From an uncultured Erysipelotrichaceae bacterium (lineage in GTDB: Bacteria; Bacillota_I; Bacilli_A; RFN20; CAG-826), in the NCBI GenBank assembly GCA_900314865.1, contig OMWW01000003.1, positions 62,001 to 126,000 of the forward strand: DNA of 64,000 nt, read 5' to 3'. Shown here piece by piece: positions 8,381 through 16,143 of the stretch. The notes beneath the pieces are model-generated. The model had not been told where the DNA came from, ran no database searches, and saw only the letters and a program-made list of their open reading frames with translations. The stretch's first letter is position 1; each line of letters opens with the position of its first letter. The position numbers and the translations under genes were made by a program.

Positions 8381-9097
8381 ATGAGAAGAAAACAATACAT
8401 GCCATGGGTTATAGCGGTGATTGGTGTTATTGGCACTGCTTATGGAACCTTTATGTTGTTCTATCACTTTAACAAGGGGAACGGCTTAAATTCTGCCGCG
8501 CTAATCTTACTTATTTTAGGAATTATTTGTCTATCTATTACTGCTTTTTTGGTTGGATCCACTTACTTAGCTAGAAGAAAAAATAGAAATATGGGTAACA
8601 CTGTAGATAAACCAAAAATAGAAGTGAAACAAGAAGCGGTGGAAGAAGATAAACCCGCTCCAAAAGCGGACATAAAACGCACAGAAACCCCCTACGTTCC
8701 TAAAGAGAAAAGAAATTATAGCTATTCATCTTATGATTCATATACATCAACTTGTTATGTAAAACTTGTTGGTTATGGACCACTTTTAAGAGTGGAAGGA
8801 AATCGTATCTTAGATATGTGTAATAACACTTATTATCACATTGAAAATAATTTTGTTTATCAAGATGGTTATGGTGTTCTTTATGAAATAAGCGGAAACA
8901 GAATTAGAGACGCTTTCGGTGGCTATTTCTATGAAATAAGTGGAAGTAATATCAACAAGGTGTTCGGAGGATTCTACGCCTCAATAAGTGGCAATTACAT
9001 TACACTTTTTGATTTGTCTAAAAAATATGAGATGACAGATTCCTTGTCCAAGAAGCAACTACTTGTAGTGGCGATGCTGTTATTTGGGAAATATTAG
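8381..9097 (+). CDS. Membrane protein with C-terminal ~18-residue repeats
   Basis: I place the start at the ATG at 8381, because an upstream in-frame TTG at 8348 overlaps the likely promoter (TAAAAT at 8364-8369). From there it is 238 residues. Two membrane segments lie at about 7-27 and 38-60, then a charged linker, then from about residue 120 a chain of short beta-like repeats (RVEGNRILD, YEISGNRIRDAFGGYF, YEISGSNINKVFGGFY, ASISGNYIT) with period about 17-18. These resemble beta-solenoid or 5-bladed repeats of unknown role. The last 20 residues are hydrophobic. No family recognised. It is followed by a lipoprotein gene. Confidence 0.55.
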   Translation: MRRKQYMPWVIAVIGVIGTAYGTFMLFYHFNKGNGLNSAALILLILGIICLSITAFLVGSTYLARRKNRNMGNTVDKPKIEVKQEAVEEDKPAPKADIKRTETPYVPKEKRNYSYSSYDSYTSTCYVKLVGYGPLLRVEGNRILDMCNNTYYHIENNFVYQDGYGVLYEISGNRIRDAFGGYFYEISGSNINKVFGGFYASISGNYITLFDLSKKYEMTDSLSKKQLLVVAMLLFGKY

Positions 9098-9236
9098 GAA
9101 GAACCATGTATTCCTTATATGGGGAAGCAAGGATTTAATGAAGATCAGGACAGATAATATTTGTCCTCGCTATTACCTGGTCTTGATTATTGGAAGAATA
9201 AATTATAGTTTATATTTATTAATTACGGAGAGAATT

Positions 9237-10688
9237 ATGAAAAAAATGTGTTTTGCTTTTATGGCAATTTCTTTAGGGCTTGCAGTCGCTGGATGTGGTG
9301 GAAACGTTTCGCCAGATTCACCAACTCCTAGCCAAGATTCAAACATTGCCATTTTTGATGAATTGAATAGCAAAATTGATATTGCTCAAAAATCATTAGG
9401 TGGTTTGGCTTCCTCGGTGGAGTCTAGTCGTTCCATGACAAATAGAGCACCTAATCAAGGAAATCCAGATGAGCCTCCATATTATAGTTATCAATTTGCG
9501 GCTATTCCTGAATATGTTAATAAGCAACAACAAATGCTATATATTGTCGCTATTGTTAACTATGTTAAAGAGCACTTATCTGATAGATCTTATGGAGTAG
9601 GCTTTGAATATAATACCTTGTATGAAGGCGCTGCATTTATGGAGACCATACAGTCATTAAATGAACCAATCCGTCAATATGGTGGACCAACTCCAGTTTT
9701 AAAAGTTAGATATTCTAGTGGTGAAAACTATTTATCTTTTGAATCTAACTGGGATTATCAAAGTGATTTCATGAAACAAAACATGGAATTCTGGAATATG
9801 CGTATTCTCTCTAGAGTTAAGATTGTTTTTGATAATAACAAAGAAATAAAACAAATTTGGGTTAATTACAACTTTGAGGGAAGCTTAGCGTTTGCGGTTT
9901 CAACTAGTCTCTTTGACTACGAAAGTGAGAATTTCTACTCCTTCTTTGTGGGTAATAATAACTCTAGAATGGTTACATTTGCAGAACCAAGCATGATTAA
10001 AGAAGCGGTTGATAAGGTCAATTCAGGCGATGCAACATCTGACAATTTAGTATTCTGCTCAAATTGTGAAGCAGCGATATCGAAATTAAGTGTTGACGCT
10101 ACCGCTAGAGATTACGTTTCATACCGTAGATGGATGAATAGAATCGATGCGGATAGCTTAGATGGCTATTATGATTATTCAGATTCTTCAGAAAGCAGAG
10201 ATTTATTTAATGCTCTATATGACGAAGTATATACCAAGCTCTATGGTTTTAAATTCTTAACCGATTATGCTGGTGGTAATGCTACCAAGATTGATGATTT
10301 GATTAACGATTCTGCAAATTATGCATATTGGAGATCATATTTTATTTATGATGACATGGAATGCACAACTTATATTCCATTCTTAGAAAGAGAAGAGTTG
10401 TTTAAATATCTTGGCGAATTAAAAGAATTGGTTATTGATGAATTGAAAGATGATTTTGACAATGTTTTAAATAGCCAACAAGCAAGTGAAAACAAATATG
10501 TTGGTAACTACTTTATTCACGAAAACGATAAATATGAACTAGTATTATCGCCCGATGATACAGAGTACCTACTGAAAGATAACTTAATTACTTTTAAGTG
10601 CAGTTATGGCTTCTCCTATGAATTACACAAAAACGGTAACAAACTTGTTCGCTTCAGTGTCCAAAATGGTGAAGCAGTAATTCTCTAA
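9237..10688 (+). CDS. Lipoprotein, unknown function
   Basis: The reading frame is open further upstream, but the ATG at 9237 is chosen: it has a GGAGAG ribosome site and begins a textbook lipoprotein signal. That signal is MKK, a hydrophobic stretch, and a lipobox LAVAGC with the acylated Cys at residue 20. The 483-residue product is therefore exported and lipid-anchored. The mature part starts with a Ser/Pro/Asp-rich linker, then mixed secondary structure rich in Tyr, Asn and Asp. I recognise no domain. A bidirectional terminator separates it from the convergent SDR gene. Confidence 0.7.
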   Translation: MKKMCFAFMAISLGLAVAGCGGNVSPDSPTPSQDSNIAIFDELNSKIDIAQKSLGGLASSVESSRSMTNRAPNQGNPDEPPYYSYQFAAIPEYVNKQQQMLYIVAIVNYVKEHLSDRSYGVGFEYNTLYEGAAFMETIQSLNEPIRQYGGPTPVLKVRYSSGENYLSFESNWDYQSDFMKQNMEFWNMRILSRVKIVFDNNKEIKQIWVNYNFEGSLAFAVSTSLFDYESENFYSFFVGNNNSRMVTFAEPSMIKEAVDKVNSGDATSDNLVFCSNCEAAISKLSVDATARDYVSYRRWMNRIDADSLDGYYDYSDSSESRDLFNALYDEVYTKLYGFKFLTDYAGGNATKIDDLINDSANYAYWRSYFIYDDMECTTYIPFLEREELFKYLGELKELVIDELKDDFDNVLNSQQASENKYVGNYFIHENDKYELVLSPDDTEYLLKDNLITFKCSYGFSYELHKNGNKLVRFSVQNGEAVIL

Positions 10689-10702
10689 ATTATCTTTATT
10701 AT

Positions 10703-10729
10703 AAAAGCGAGCAGAGGACGCTCGCTTTT
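10703..10729. terminator. Bidirectional terminator
   Basis: A perfect 10-bp stem AAAAGCGAGC/GCTCGCTTTT between convergent genes. It works on both strands and overlaps the last bases of the SDR gene. Confidence 0.8.
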
Positions 10730-11534
10730 ATTTATGCTTTGAAAGTAATATCTTTTTGATAACCCAGTTTTGGAACCTTTGTGGCATCATGTTCAAAAGC
10801 AAAAGTAAGCGGTTTCTGTTGAGTTTATAAACATATTTTGGCTTTTTCTTGTCACAGATTTTATAGGCAAGATTAGCAACTTTTTCAGGTGGGATTTTTT
10901 TACTTTCAACACTGTTGGTGATATCCATAAATTTGTTAGCGTTGTATTTATATAACTGAGTGCCATTTGAGAACTTTTCAATCTTAGTGGTGGAGACATT
11001 AAGCAAAGAAGTATTAACTGCTCCTGGACGGATAACCACAACTTGATATCCTAATAGTTGAAGCTCCATTCTTAAAGAATAAGCATATTTTTCAATCGTG
11101 GATTTGGTAATTCCATATAGACCTGTAAATGGTAAAGGATCTAAAGGAGCAAGTTCGCTACTAACAAGGATGACTTTACCTTTTTGTTTCAGTAGTGGTA
11201 AGAAGACCTTGTTCATTCTGTAGATAGAAAAGACATTGATATCAAAGATACGGATGAAATCTTCTTCATTTATTTCTATAAGAGAATTAATGTCATATAT
11301 ACCGGCCATTGAAATGATGGCGTCTATTTCAATTTCGTCTTTTTTGATTTCTTCGTATGCTTCTTGTATTGAAGACATATCTCTAACGTTGGTTTTGATG
11401 AACTTTGTGTTTTCAATTGTTTCACTTGGTTCTTTGATGTCTAAGCCATAAACAAAATAACCATTTGTAGCAAACTTTTTAGCGGTGGCTAGACCCATTC
11501 CGCCAGAAAAACCTGATAGTACAATATGTTTCAT
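10728..11534 (-). CDS. Short-chain dehydrogenase/reductase
   Basis: 268 residues, a classical SDR. The N-terminal nucleotide-binding motif is GFSGGMG (TGxxxGxG-like, residues 8-14), followed by an NAG-like SMAGIYD, the catalytic Ser in LVSSEL and the YGITK (YxxxK) motif at about 150-154, then RPGAVNT. The substrate is unknown. The C-terminal ~40 residues are basic and hydrophobic, which may tether it to a membrane. It is transcribed divergently from a MATE exporter. A palindrome overlaps the start region and supplies a -10-like TACAAT only 7 nt before the ATG. Confidence 0.85.
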   Translation of the reverse strand: MKHIVLSGFSGGMGLATAKKFATNGYFVYGLDIKEPSETIENTKFIKTNVRDMSSIQEAYEEIKKDEIEIDAIISMAGIYDINSLIEINEEDFIRIFDINVFSIYRMNKVFLPLLKQKGKVILVSSELAPLDPLPFTGLYGITKSTIEKYAYSLRMELQLLGYQVVVIRPGAVNTSLLNVSTTKIEKFSNGTQLYKYNANKFMDITNSVESKKIPPEKVANLAYKICDKKKPKYVYKLNRNRLLLLLNMMPQRFQNWVIKKILLSKHK

Positions 11535-11548
11535 ACAATTAATTGTAT
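11533..11548. promoter_or_regulatory. 16-bp perfect palindrome in the SDR/MATE divergent region
   Basis: ATACAATTAATTGTAT, overlapping the SDR start codon. It contains TACAAT on each strand and could be an operator or simply two facing -10 elements. Confidence 0.35.
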
Positions 11549-11584
11549 TAAAACTTTTACAAATATGCGAATATATGTTTACTT

Positions 11585-12928
11585 ATGAAAGTCCATATTA
11601 GCGATCACTTTACATATAAGAACATCTTTAGATTCACCATCTTCCCAATCATTATGATGGTCTTCACATCACTTTATTCGATTGTTGATGGTATTTTTAT
11701 TTCTAACTTTGCTACAAGAAGTGCTTTTGCAGCTGTTAACTTAGTCTTCCCGCTTGTATTTATCATCGGCTCGATTGGCTTTATGATGGGTACTGGAGGA
11801 ACTGCGTTAGTTTCTAAGCTCTTAGGTGAAGGAAAGAAAGAGGCCGCAAACAAAGCATTCTCTTTGATTATCTATGCGACTATTGTTATTGGTACGGTTG
11901 TTTCTATTGGTGGATTCTTCGCTGTTGCTCCAATTGTCAAAGCTCTAGCGAGTATCTCTCCTGACTCCAGTGAAGAGATGGTAAAAGAAGCAATTATCTA
12001 TGGGAAGATTTTAATATCCTTCCAAGTAGCATTTATGCTACAAAACATGTTTCAATCATTTTTCATGGTAGCGGAGAAAAGTCGCTTAGGTTTTAGAGTG
12101 ACGATTACTGCTGGAATCGTGAATATGGCCTTAGATGCTTTATTTATTGGTGCCTTTAAGTGGGGCATAGTTGGAGCGGCGTGTGCGACTGTTTCTGGAT
12201 ATGTGATTGGTGGCATATTTCCTCTACTTTATTTTATTTTCAATAAGAAAAATAATATTTCTATTGGCAAAGCCAATTTTGATATCAAAGTTGTATTTAA
12301 AGCGGCATATAACGGAATGAGTGAATTTGTTGCTCAAATATCAATGAGTGTTGTTTCTATTGTGTATAACGCGCAACTATTAAGAGCGTATGGAGAAAAC
12401 GGAATTGCCGCTTATGGAATCATTATGTATGTTTCCTTTGTCTTTATGGCAATCTTTATTGGATATTCCTTAGGAATGGCTCCTGCGGTTGGATATAACT
12501 ATGGAGCACAAAATAAGAGCGAACTGAAAAACATCTTACATAAGAGTTTGATCATCATTTCTATTACCGCAGTTTTAATGGCGGCGTTCTCTTTATTAAC
12601 TGCAAGAAAGTTTTCTACAATTTTCGCTAAAGGGAATGAAGAATTAATTGCCTTAAGTACTTATGGAATGATGGTTTATTCTTTGACGTTTGTGGCTTGT
12701 GGGTATTCAATATATATCTCTAGTTTCTTTACAGCTTTGAATAACGGAACTGTGTCCGCAGTGATATCTTTATTAAGAACTTTGGTGTTTCAAATTTTAT
12801 TTGCCTATACTTTCCCACTGATGTTTGGTAACAGTGGTCTATGGTGGGCGATTGTAAGTGGTGAAATCGTCTGTGCCTTTATAGCGTTTTTCTTCATTCT
12901 CATCAAAAGAAAGAAATACGGGTATTAA
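11585..12928 (+). CDS. MATE family multidrug/metabolite exporter
   Basis: 447 residues with about twelve membrane segments in two similar halves. The N-terminal half has the MATE-typical FPIIMMVFTSLYSIVDGIFI and a glycine-rich GTGGTALVSKLLGEGKK stretch between helices 2 and 3. These proteins export cationic drugs or metabolites by Na+ or H+ antiport. The gene is divergent from the SDR gene and 34 nt before a putative metal exporter gene. No clear ribosome site precedes the ATG. The substrate cannot be inferred. Confidence 0.88.
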   Translation: MKVHISDHFTYKNIFRFTIFPIIMMVFTSLYSIVDGIFISNFATRSAFAAVNLVFPLVFIIGSIGFMMGTGGTALVSKLLGEGKKEAANKAFSLIIYATIVIGTVVSIGGFFAVAPIVKALASISPDSSEEMVKEAIIYGKILISFQVAFMLQNMFQSFFMVAEKSRLGFRVTITAGIVNMALDALFIGAFKWGIVGAACATVSGYVIGGIFPLLYFIFNKKNNISIGKANFDIKVVFKAAYNGMSEFVAQISMSVVSIVYNAQLLRAYGENGIAAYGIIMYVSFVFMAIFIGYSLGMAPAVGYNYGAQNKSELKNILHKSLIIISITAVLMAAFSLLTARKFSTIFAKGNEELIALSTYGMMVYSLTFVACGYSIYISSFFTALNNGTVSAVISLLRTLVFQILFAYTFPLMFGNSGLWWAIVSGEIVCAFIAFFFILIKRKKYGY

Positions 12929-12962
12929 CAAAAATCTTAATTTTCGTTAACATATAACAGTT

Positions 12963-13835
12963 ATGACTTGGGACATTGCAAAAGATATACTTCTTGACGC
13001 TTTAAAAGATAGTGCACTTGTACTTGCCTTTGTTTTTGTGTTCCATGTTCTTTTATCTTTTGTTGAAGATAAGTTATCAAACTTCTTAACTAAATATAAA
13101 AAAGGTGGTCCTTTATTCGGATCTCTATTTGGTCTTATCCCTCAATGTGGAACTTCAGTTTTAGCAGCGGACCTATATCTAGCAAAATACATCACAATGG
13201 GTACATTGACCGCGGTCTTCCTCTCTTGTAGTGATGAAGCACTTATCGTTTTATTAACTCATCCAACCGATAAAACAATTATGGTTTTGCCATTAATTGC
13301 CTCTAAGTTCTTAATTGGATTCCTTATGGGCTTACTCATTGATATGTTCTATAAAGGACAAGAAATCAAAGTTCATGAAGAAGAACTGGAAGACGTTACT
13401 TGTTCCACACATCACCATCACGGACATGTGAAAGTACATAAACATCTTATTCATCCATTATTACATTCCCTAGAAATCTTTGGATTTGTGTTTGCGATTA
13501 ACGCCTCCTTAGGTCTTATTATTGGAGCAGTCGGGGAAGAGACTTTTTCTAATTTCATTGTATCTAACAGATACTTAACACCTTTATTCACCTCTATCAT
13601 TGGCATGATTCCTAACTGTGCTGGTAGTGTTCTTATTTCTGAACTATATCTTAAAAACGCGATTCCTTTTGGAGCATTATTAGCGGGATTACTTATGAAC
13701 GCAGGTATTGGAATGATGGTGCTTTTAAAAAACAAAGACACATTTAAAAAGACATTTATTATTTTCGGTATATGTTTCTTTACATCAATCTTCTTTGGTT
13801 ACATCAGTAGTATTGTTGAATGGTTTGCGATATGA
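12963..13835 (+). CDS. Putative heavy-metal/manganese exporter (PF11449-like)
   Basis: 290 residues with about eight membrane segments in two homologous halves. Each half has a GxIPxC motif (LFGLIPQCGTSVLAADLYLA near 51-70 and IIGMIPNCAGSVLISELYL near 217-235). A cytosolic loop in the middle is His-rich (HHHHGHVKVHKH, about 144-155), which fits metal handling. This is the pattern of the putative manganese/arsenic exporter family PF11449. It is co-directional with the MATE gene and overlaps the next gene by 4 bp. The substrate metal is an inference. Confidence 0.75.
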   Translation: MTWDIAKDILLDALKDSALVLAFVFVFHVLLSFVEDKLSNFLTKYKKGGPLFGSLFGLIPQCGTSVLAADLYLAKYITMGTLTAVFLSCSDEALIVLLTHPTDKTIMVLPLIASKFLIGFLMGLLIDMFYKGQEIKVHEEELEDVTCSTHHHHGHVKVHKHLIHPLLHSLEIFGFVFAINASLGLIIGAVGEETFSNFIVSNRYLTPLFTSIIGMIPNCAGSVLISELYLKNAIPFGALLAGLLMNAGIGMMVLLKNKDTFKKTFIIFGICFFTSIFFGYISSIVEWFAI

Positions 13836-14707
13836 AAAAGAAAGCAGTTGGTTTAGCCTTATTATTTCTTGTTTACGCTTTAGCGTCTATTTTAGGTGTT
13901 TGGATGTTTGTTCTTTTAAAAGAACATATGTATTTCTTAGTGGCGATATTAATTGCAGACGTGATTGCAACTGTCTTTGTGTGGGGATGTGGGGTTATTT
14001 TAAAAACTGCATCAACATATGACCCTTATTGGTCACTTCAAACATTTGTCATTTATATCGCTTTATTATTCCATTTCAATAACTGGAGTGCTTATACGAT
14101 TATTCCTCTTATCGCAATTGGTTTATATTCTGCAAGACTTACTGCAAACTTTATTGCTGGTTTCCATGATTTGAGCTATGTTGATTGGCGATACAAGATG
14201 CTTAAAGAAAAGAGTGGAAAGCTTTTCCAAGTAGTTAATCTATTTGGTATTTGCATGTTCCCAACAATAGTGGTTTATGCGGCTTCTGTGCCGTTATTTA
14301 TCTATTCCACAAATATTGGTATCAATTACGGATGGGTTGATTTCATCGGTAGTGCGATTATTTTTGGTGGTACATTACTTGAACTTATTAGCGATCTTGA
14401 AATGAAGAAATTCATCAAGATCAGAAAGAGTAGAGATGAAGTTATTAATATCGGATTATGGAAATATAGTCGTCACCCTAATTACTTAGGTGAGATTTCA
14501 ATCTGGTTTGGTGTGGCCTTTATCCTTATCTTCTCTAATCCTAACAATTGGTATTATTTAGCGGGAGCATTTATCAACCTTATTATGTTTATGGTTATCT
14601 CAATTCCAATGGAAGAAAAACATATGAAACAATATAAACCGCTAATCGTTGAATATATTGAAACCACAAGCATGCTTTTAATTCTTCCAAGGAAAAGAAA
14701 GAAATAG
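13832..14707 (+). CDS. DUF1295 / steroid 5-alpha-reductase-like membrane protein
   Basis: Integral membrane protein of about 291 residues with some seven segments. The conserved C-terminal motif GLWKYSRHPNYLGEISIWFG (about 210-229) is the signature of DUF1295 and the related isoprenylcysteine methyltransferase/5-alpha-reductase fold, which uses a nucleotide or SAM cofactor. I take the ATG at 13832, which overlaps the previous stop (ATGA), rather than an in-frame ATG 12 nt earlier. Its substrate is unknown. It probably forms a transcript with the metal exporter. Confidence 0.8.
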   Translation: MKKKAVGLALLFLVYALASILGVWMFVLLKEHMYFLVAILIADVIATVFVWGCGVILKTASTYDPYWSLQTFVIYIALLFHFNNWSAYTIIPLIAIGLYSARLTANFIAGFHDLSYVDWRYKMLKEKSGKLFQVVNLFGICMFPTIVVYAASVPLFIYSTNIGINYGWVDFIGSAIIFGGTLLELISDLEMKKFIKIRKSRDEVINIGLWKYSRHPNYLGEISIWFGVAFILIFSNPNNWYYLAGAFINLIMFMVISIPMEEKHMKQYKPLIVEYIETTSMLLILPRKRKK

Positions 14708-14762
14708 ACACTAAAAATACTTTATTTTTCTATTCGTTTTGTTATATACTTGCTTTTGCGTT

Positions 14763-14837
14763 GGACCCATAGCTCAAAGGAAGAGCCCTCCGCTCATAAC
14801 GGAGTTGTTGTAGTGTCGGGATCTACTGGGTCCACCA
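14763..14837 (+). tRNA. tRNA with CAT anticodon, probably Ile2, odd T-arm
   Basis: Acceptor GGACCCA/TGGGTCC is perfect, the D-arm is TAGCTC..GAGC, and anticodon stem CTCCG/CGGAG encloses loop CTCATAA (anticodon CAT). CCA is encoded. The GGACC..GGTCCACCA ends and CTCATAA loop match tRNA-Ile2, whose C34 is converted to lysidine by TilS so that it reads AUA. The T-arm is aberrant: GTAGT-GTCGGGA-TCTAC lacks the near-universal G53-C61 pair and the T54/A58 pair. An elongator tRNA-Met is the alternative. Confidence 0.75.
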
Positions 14838-14845
14838 GAATACAT

Positions 14846-14936
14846 GGAGATTTACCCAAGTGGTTGAAGGGGTCGGTCTTGAAAACCGATAGGAGGTGCA
14901 AGCCTCGCTAGGGTTCAAATCCCTAAATCTCCGCCA
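14846..14936 (+). tRNA. tRNA-Ser (TGA)
   Basis: Class II cloverleaf of 91 nt: acceptor GGAGATT/AATCTCC, anticodon loop CTTGAAA (anticodon TGA) in stem TCGGT/ACCGA, long variable arm, T-arm AGGGTTCAAATCCCT, discriminator G and encoded CCA. It follows the previous tRNA by 8 nt and shares its transcript. Confidence 0.95.
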
Positions 14937-14947
14937 TATCATACTAT

Positions 14948-14975
14948 ACACGTTCCTAAAAACGTGTTTTTTTTG
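14948..14975 (+). terminator. Terminator of the tRNA-Ile2/tRNA-Ser unit
   Basis: ACACGTT/AACGTGT hairpin followed by a run of eight or more T. Confidence 0.75.
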
Positions 14976-14990
14976 TTTGTTTCTAAGCTG

Positions 14991-15069
14991 TGACAAAATG
15001 GCATACAAATTATTTATCAATATGACAAAATGGCATATATATATTGAAAAATAGTGACAATATTGTTAT
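14991..15069 (+). repeat. Three repeats at exact 32-nt spacing
   Basis: TGACAAAATGGCATA occurs identically at 14991-15005 and 15023-15037. A third, degenerate copy starting TGACAA begins at 15055. The period is exactly 32 nt, about three turns of B-DNA. A -10 TATAAT (15070-15075) and the HTH-MntA start at 15093 follow. The repeats may be operators for that HTH protein or remnants of insertion-sequence ends. Confidence 0.7.
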
Positions 15070-15092
15070 TATAATCTCGAAGGTTATAAAGT

Positions 15093-15572
15093 ATGAATTT
15101 ATTGGATGTTAGAAATAAGTATTGTTTATCTCAAATTGAAGCTGCGTCTATTCTTAATGTGCCCGTCAGGACATACATTAGATATGAAAAAGACAATTCC
15201 TATGGTGATTTATTAAAAAGAAACATGATGTTAAAAACACTTGAGGAAAAATGTGAGATTACTGAAACAAATGGTCTATTAACTATTGAACAAATCAGAG
15301 AATTGCTCTCTAACTTATTTGAAATCAAGTATAAAGGTGTTGTTGAATTCTGCTATTTGTTTGGCAGTTATGCGAAAGGATACGCTAAAGAGAATAGCGA
15401 TGTTGATTTATGCGTTTCGACTTCTTTAACCGGGCTAAAATTTGCTGGTTTAAGTGAATCTATTAGAGAAGTACTTCATAAAAAGATAGACTTGATTAGG
15501 TTTTCGAATTTGGGCGGTAACCTTGAATTGATTAATGAAATTATGAAGGACGGAATAAAAATATATGGATAA
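15093..15572 (+). CDS. mntA: HTH-MntA nucleotidyltransferase antitoxin
   Basis: 159 residues. Residues 1-45 form an XRE-like helix-turn-helix (LSQIEAASILNVPVRTYIRYE). From about residue 75 a minimal nucleotidyltransferase follows with GSYAKGYAKENSDVDL at about 91-106, the GSX10DXD active site of MntA. In the characterised MntA/HepT systems this enzyme adds AMP to a Tyr of the HepT RNase and silences it. The HTH could autoregulate the operon. The gene overlaps hepT by 8 bp. It lies just after a tRNA pair, a common landing site for mobile modules. Confidence 0.85.
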   Translation: MNLLDVRNKYCLSQIEAASILNVPVRTYIRYEKDNSYGDLLKRNMMLKTLEEKCEITETNGLLTIEQIRELLSNLFEIKYKGVVEFCYLFGSYAKGYAKENSDVDLCVSTSLTGLKFAGLSESIREVLHKKIDLIRFSNLGGNLELINEIMKDGIKIYG

Positions 15573-15900
15573 CAACAAAAACGATAAATATTACGCTCAT
15601 AAAATAATTGAAAACATTGACGCTATTGAGAAATATGTTTTAGGAAAGTCATATGAAGAATTTGTTAGTGATGGTGAACTAATTGATGCCGTTATGTTTA
15701 GGTTTGTTCAGTTAATTGAAAACATCAATAACATATCTAGTGATTTTAAATTAAAAAACAATCGTATTCCTTGGGGTGAGATTGCTGGGTTTAGAAATGG
15801 CATAGTTCATGAATATGGCAAAACCGATTTCACGATTGTATATGAAACAGCGTGTAATGATCTTAACGATTTAAGAAATACTTTTGAAAGAATACTTTAG
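15565..15900 (+). CDS. hepT: HepT-like HEPN toxin RNase
   Basis: 111 residues, all alpha. The motif RNGIVHEYG near residues 88-96 is the RX4HXY signature of HepT, a HEPN RNase whose Tyr is AMPylated by MntA. Length and overlap with the upstream mntA match the known type VII toxin-antitoxin pairs. The start is an ATG inside the end of mntA. No promoter of its own is visible. In known systems free HepT cleaves RNA and halts growth; here the targets are unknown. Confidence 0.85.
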   Translation: MDNNKNDKYYAHKIIENIDAIEKYVLGKSYEEFVSDGELIDAVMFRFVQLIENINNISSDFKLKNNRIPWGEIAGFRNGIVHEYGKTDFTIVYETACNDLNDLRNTFERIL

Positions 15901-15936
15901 TATTGCCTTGCCAATTTGTTATATACTTAATAAGTA

Positions 15937-16143
15937 ATGAAACTCATAGTTGATTCTGTTATTTCTAATGAATACCCTGATACTTTTTCGATTGGGGATT
16001 TATTACGTTATATGAATGTTGAACCAGTTCCTTGGCTCGTCATAAGTGTCAACGATATCTTTTATAAAACCAAACAATTTGATTCTACTTATCTTCACGA
16101 TGGAGATGTAGTGGAACTCGTATATATCCGTGGTGGTGGATGA
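15937..16143 (+). CDS. ThiS/MoaD-like sulfur-carrier protein
   Basis: 68 residues with the ubiquitin-like beta-grasp pattern and a C-terminal YIRGGG. The terminal Gly-Gly is the residue pair adenylated and thiocarboxylated in ThiS/MoaD. The stop codon overlaps the start of the ThiF-like gene by 4 bp (ATGATGA region), so the carrier and its activating enzyme are coupled. A -10-like TATACT (15922-15927) lies 9 nt before the ATG with no ribosome site. No thiG, thiC, moaE or moaA is nearby, so the sulfur acceptor is unknown. Confidence 0.75.
   Translation: MKLIVDSVISNEYPDTFSIGDLLRYMNVEPVPWLVISVNDIFYKTKQFDSTYLHDGDVVELVYIRGGG

Noticed and set aside
14823..15020. A 65-codon minus-strand frame over tRNA-Ser
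   Set aside because: Runs through a certain tRNA gene and its terminator.
15001..15040. ATGGCAT repeats as sigma-54 (-24/-12) promoters
   Set aside because: The TGGCAC-N5-TTGC pattern is not met and no sigma-54 activator is seen.
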